Position numbers and translations under genes: made by a program. Of a stretch of DNA of 27,279 nt, positions 24,359-27,279 are shown piece by piece. This DNA is from Euryarchaeota archaeon UBA258. GTDB lineage: Archaea > Thermoplasmatota > Poseidoniia > Poseidoniales > Poseidoniaceae. The stretch covers positions 30,644 through 57,922 of the forward strand of contig DAPR01000020.1 of the NCBI GenBank assembly GCA_002502605.1, given 5' to 3'. The notes beneath the pieces were generated by a model. It saw only the letters and a list, made by a program, of their open reading frames with translations, ran no database searches and was not told the origin of the DNA. Within the stretch, counting starts at the first letter, position 1. Each line of letters begins with the position of its first letter.

Positions 24359-25504
24359 TCAGGTTCGCAATCGATTGACTGCCTCGAGTGATTCTGGGTG
24401 TGCTTCGAAGTGAGAAGCAACAGCCTCTAACCCTCGGCTAATGCCGGCTGCAACGCCTAATTTTGCATCGAGTGGATGCAATGTTCCCTCTTGGATTGCA
24501 GCCTTGAATGCGGCTAAGTCGGTCCAAGTGGAAGGTTCGCCAAATTTAGGGTTCGGTGTGACGACAATCTCTCCCCACTCTGGCAAGACCACATGTTCAG
24601 CCAATTCGAACACTGGAGAATGTTCGTCTTCGGGATTAAGGTATGCGTGCTTTTTCATCTTGTTTCGTAAGATGTTCTCCGCATCGTGCAAGAGAATGGC
24701 TCCCGAGGGGTCAGATTTGCTCATCTTATGATCGAAACTCTCCATCCGGGTTCCTGTGGCTTTGAGGGAGGAAATGATTGGGGTGTGCAAACAGGTTGCT
24801 TTTGGCCAGTTCCATTTTGTGGCCACATCTCGCATGAACATGTGTGCCTTTCTTTGGTCCATGCCTCCAAGGGCTACATCGATGTTTAACTCGAAAATGT
24901 CACTTGCCTGCATGGCTGGATAATAAAATTTGGAGAGGTCGTGATCTGAAGAGGCTTCATCCCGCCCCATGATGGTGAATGTCTTTCTGACCATTGCGAG
25001 GGTTGCACCTTTTGAACACCGAAGCACACGTGCCCAGTAATCGCCATTGTCCATCAATTCGGAGGCCCAGAGGAAACGCAATTGTCCGGGGCCATCGCCT
25101 TCTTCTGGGTGGCCTAACAGGGCTCTGAACGTCTCTTCCATGTAGGTGGCAGTGGTCTGAATATCATCCATGACTCCGTTGAATTTATCGTTGACCCACG
25201 CATGCCAGTCGGCTAAGAAAATCAACACATTGGCATCTGCTTCGAGCATCCGTCGCAATTGAAGAGACAACACCTTCCAACCGATGTGTGCCTTTCCAGA
25301 CGGTTCAAAACCAACATAGCAGCGAATCGTTCCGTCTCCACCAAGGCTGGATTTGTCTGCTAGACAATCAACAAGATGGTTGATTCCGACGGTTTCATCG
25401 ACGCTTCCAACCATGAGGGCGAGTCGGTGTTGTGCCGCATCATCGAGTTCAGCGATGCGCGGGCATTGTTCCATGAACGGTTGGAGGATGGCGTTGATGT
25501 CCAT
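24359..25504 (-). CDS. tyrS: tyrosine--tRNA ligase (archaeal/eukaryotic type)
   Basis: A class I aminoacyl-tRNA synthetase of 381 residues charging tRNA-Tyr. The tyrosine pocket segment YVGFEPSGKAHIGW (63-76) includes the signature HIGH, here HIGW. FYYPAMQASDIFEL (193-206) and ALGGMDQRKAHMF (211-223) are typical of TyrRS. KMSKS lies at 260-264. The final Trp of HIGW is unusual, as archaeal enzymes commonly have His there; the tRNA-binding C-terminal region is short. A GGAGGG Shine-Dalgarno 6 bases before the ATG supports the start. The conserved hypothetical gene upstream ends 21 bases away on the same strand. Confidence 0.95.
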   Translation of the reverse strand: MDINAILQPFMEQCPRIAELDDAAQHRLALMVGSVDETVGINHLVDCLADKSSLGGDGTIRCYVGFEPSGKAHIGWKVLSLQLRRMLEADANVLIFLADWHAWVNDKFNGVMDDIQTTATYMEETFRALLGHPEEGDGPGQLRFLWASELMDNGDYWARVLRCSKGATLAMVRKTFTIMGRDEASSDHDLSKFYYPAMQASDIFELNIDVALGGMDQRKAHMFMRDVATKWNWPKATCLHTPIISSLKATGTRMESFDHKMSKSDPSGAILLHDAENILRNKMKKHAYLNPEDEHSPVFELAEHVVLPEWGEIVVTPNPKFGEPSTWTDLAAFKAAIQEGTLHPLDAKLGVAAGISRGLEAVASHFEAHPESLEAVNRLRT

Positions 25505-25525
25505 GCCATTCCCTCCATTTAGGTC

Positions 25526-26050
25526 TCAAAGGAGATCGTTGAGTTTCTTGACCTTCCCTTCAGAGGGTGCAGTGCCTTCTTCAATCATTGATTCGAGTTC
25601 GGCAATCATTGCGTTTGCTTTGTCAATCGTTTCTTGAGTCAGGCTTGAACTCATTTCCATGGTTTTGTTCGCCATTTTGATGGCAGAACGTGCTTTCGAG
25701 AATTTCTTTGCTTCTTCCTTGGCTTTGTCGCCTCGTTGTTTTGGTGTGTACCCCGTGGCTTCGTCCAAAAATGCGGAGTACCTTCGGCGGGAATCCATGG
25801 CTTGTTCTCGGCCACCATCTGCGCTCAAAAAAGCAGTCAAATCCGATCCTTTGAGTTGCTCAACATCGAGGGCGAGTTTTCCGTCTGCGTCAAACTCACC
25901 GCTGATTCGTGTCATGATTCCAAATGAACCAGTGAAGACGCCATCTGCGTTGACTTGAAGATCTGTGAAATATTGTGCTGCGAGTTGTGAAAGGCCAGCG
26001 TTTCCGCCCATTTTCTTTTGTAAACCACGCTTGACTGCGAATCGCTCCAT
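25526..26050 (-). CDS. conserved archaeal protein of unknown function (possibly DUF5611-like)
   Basis: A 174-residue protein that begins MERFAVKRGLQKKMGGNAG. It includes a beta-rich first 85 residues (GVFTGSFGIMTRISGEFDADG) and a YSAFLDEATGYTPKQRGDKAKEEAKK segment. A C-terminal helix-rich, coiled-coil-like tail starts at about 115. The first half reminds me of the archaeal DUF5611 family, which carries a similar FL..ATGYT.k.R motif, but I recall this without alignment. The ATG at 26050 is preferred over the GTG at 26056 because a GGAG sits 5 bases upstream. It lies before tyrS on the same strand and is divergent from the final propeller gene. Confidence 0.7.
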   Translation of the reverse strand: MERFAVKRGLQKKMGGNAGLSQLAAQYFTDLQVNADGVFTGSFGIMTRISGEFDADGKLALDVEQLKGSDLTAFLSADGGREQAMDSRRRYSAFLDEATGYTPKQRGDKAKEEAKKFSKARSAIKMANKTMEMSSSLTQETIDKANAMIAELESMIEEGTAPSEGKVKKLNDLL

Positions 26051-26141
26051 ACCCACTCCAAACCGCTCTTGAACATAAGGCTCACCGTAAGGTAGGGTCC
26101 CATTTTGGCGTTGGCCCTGAGGTAGGACCTCGTCGGAGGGA

Positions 26142-26147
26142 TTTAGT
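26142..26147 (+). promoter_or_regulatory. candidate TATA element for the secreted propeller gene
   Basis: The plus strand reads TTTAGT about 23-28 bases before the ATG at 26170, a spacing that would give a leaderless transcript. A small inverted repeat, GGCC-GCT-GGCC (26154-26164), lies between it and the start codon and could be an operator or chance. The TATA match is weak. Confidence 0.3.
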
Positions 26148-26169
26148 TCTCAAGGCCGCTGGCCAAATC

Positions 26170-27279
26170 ATGCGAAGGATGCTCATCGCCTCGGCAATGC
26201 TGCTTTTGATGCTGGTCCCAAGCGTTCCAGCAGAGACAGAATCGGTCATCGAACTCAAGCTTGAAGACACGCTTGAGGACAATGATTTGGGCATCCATGC
26301 CGGTGCAGTTTCACCGGATGGTCTTCACGTGTTAATCGCTGGTGAGGAGGGCTATGCCCGTCTTCTTTCGGCTGAAAATGCAGGGGACCGTGGTGACGAT
26401 ATTGAACTGAATTCAGGTCGTTCTCAAGCCTTCCAAGATGTTGCGTGGCATCCAAGAGGCAACACTGCACTTATGGCGGGCGATTTTGGTATGGCCATGA
26501 GGTATGATTCATCCGACTACAGCATAGGCCCTGTTGCCGGATCAGGTACGGTGTTTGGGCTCAACCTCACTGCCGTTGAATGGCGCCCAGCCGGTGATTA
26601 CGCTTATTTTGGAGCGGTTGACGGTAGCATTTGGCAATTCTCAGAGGGAACAGGATTTGTTCAACTCAACGACACGCTCAATTCAGCCATCACGGATCTC
26701 GTATGTCATCGCCAAGAAAACATTTGCATCGTTGCAACCTTAACTGACGGACTTGCAGTCATTGATCAAACGCATGAAGTCACCTACCTTGCCGGCACGA
26801 GTTCAAGCACATGGATTGGTGTTGATTGTGCCGACCCGACCCTCAATGAATGCGTTGGTTTTGCCAGCGGCCTCAAAACTCAAGCGATTCGTTTGGACAT
26901 CATCTCACCTGGTCAATCAACCACCGAAAATCTGATGCAATTTGGGACCCTTAACGGCGACTTTACGAGCGTCTCTCGTGGTCATGATGGCAGCACTTTG
27001 ATCCACATGGCACCCTTCGCCACGGTGCGCCAACAACCCCTCATTTCTGAAGCCTTCACGCAAATCCTAGCTGAAGACGCAGCGGAATGGGATTCAGTGG
27101 TCGCAGGTCGAAGCATTGCCTTTGTTTGGGAAACTGACCAACGTCATGGATTCATCATTACTTCCTTCGGAAACATCGTTTCGTTTTCCCCCGAAGCACC
27201 TGTCGAGGTTGACAACAGCCTGATGACCATGGCTGTCTTGACTGCCGTGGTGGTGGCCGTGCCAGGAACCGTGCTTGGC
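26170..27279 (+). CDS. secreted or membrane-anchored beta-propeller protein, C-terminus cut by window
   Basis: The frame from ATG 26170 stays open to the last base, giving 370 codons without a stop. The first 21 residues form a Sec signal peptide (MRRMLIASAMLLLMLVPSVPA, shown here as arginine-rich start, hydrophobic core, then a VPA cleavage site before ETES). The rest has WD40-like blade patterns (GAVSPDGLHVLIAGEEGYARL, DVAWHPRGNTALMAGDFG, AVEWRPAGDYAYFGAVDGSIW). Near the window end a hydrophobic stretch begins (MTMAVLTAVVVAVPGTVLG), most likely a membrane anchor. The protein therefore displays a propeller on the cell surface. It resembles in plan, not in recognisable sequence, the membrane propeller at the left of the window. 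The family is unknown to me. Confidence 0.82.
   Translation, partial: MRRMLIASAMLLLMLVPSVPAETESVIELKLEDTLEDNDLGIHAGAVSPDGLHVLIAGEEGYARLLSAENAGDRGDDIELNSGRSQAFQDVAWHPRGNTALMAGDFGMAMRYDSSDYSIGPVAGSGTVFGLNLTAVEWRPAGDYAYFGAVDGSIWQFSEGTGFVQLNDTLNSAITDLVCHRQENICIVATLTDGLAVIDQTHEVTYLAGTSSSTWIGVDCADPTLNECVGFASGLKTQAIRLDIISPGQSTTENLMQFGTLNGDFTSVSRGHDGSTLIHMAPFATVRQQPLISEAFTQILAEDAAEWDSVVAGRSIAFVWETDQRHGFIITSFGNIVSFSPEAPVEVDNSLMTMAVLTAVVVAVPGTVLG

Overview
The window looks like archaeal chromosome, most likely from a marine Poseidoniia-type euryarchaeote (Marine Group II or III). It carries archaeal/eukaryotic-type information genes (ribosomal proteins L10e, L37e, L44e and S27e, aIF2-alpha, Nop10, ABCE1, an archaeal-type TyrRS, an MCM N-terminal-like protein). 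These sit beside genes of bacterial character (MutS, MutL, EtfA/EtfB, and a PurF that resembles the gammaproteobacterial enzyme). The lineage is inferred from gene content, not from any marker I could align. Coding density is very high, no gap exceeds about 150 bases, and I see no insertion sequence, prophage or CRISPR array.

Layout. 1-5987 (minus): a membrane-anchored beta-propeller-like protein, then mutS and an overlapping mutL that runs off the left edge. 6138-12246 (plus): L10e, the ribosome-recycling ATPase ABCE1, and two paralogous PD-(D/E)XK nucleases with Fe-S-type cysteines and C-terminal OB-fold-like regions. Then come a convergent small ubiquitin-like/ThiS-like protein ending in Gly-Gly and a tRNA-Ser(CGA). 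12610-14997 (minus): the classic archaeal cluster L44e, S27e, aIF2-alpha, Nop10, PAC2. 15130-21679 (plus): two small membrane proteins, L37e, PurF, a ThiI-like protein with a degenerate PP-loop, a cytosolic beta-propeller/PKD-like protein and an MBL-fold hydrolase. 21680-23359 (minus): etfB-etfA. 23509-24357 (plus): a stand-alone MCM N-terminal-like protein. 24359-26050 (minus): a conserved hypothetical and TyrRS. 26170-end (plus): a secreted or membrane-anchored beta-propeller protein, truncated by the window.

How the genes work together. Most of the window serves translation (ribosomal proteins, initiation, recycling, rRNA pseudouridylation, tRNA charging and thiolation-like functions) and genome maintenance (endonuclease-type MutL with MutS, the nuclease pair, the MCM-like protein). 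ETF and PurF represent heterotrophic energy metabolism and purine synthesis. The best candidate for something undescribed is the tandem nuclease/OB-fold pair behind ABCE1, followed by the MCM N-domain protein without an ATPase and the ThiI-like protein that has lost its PP-loop signature.
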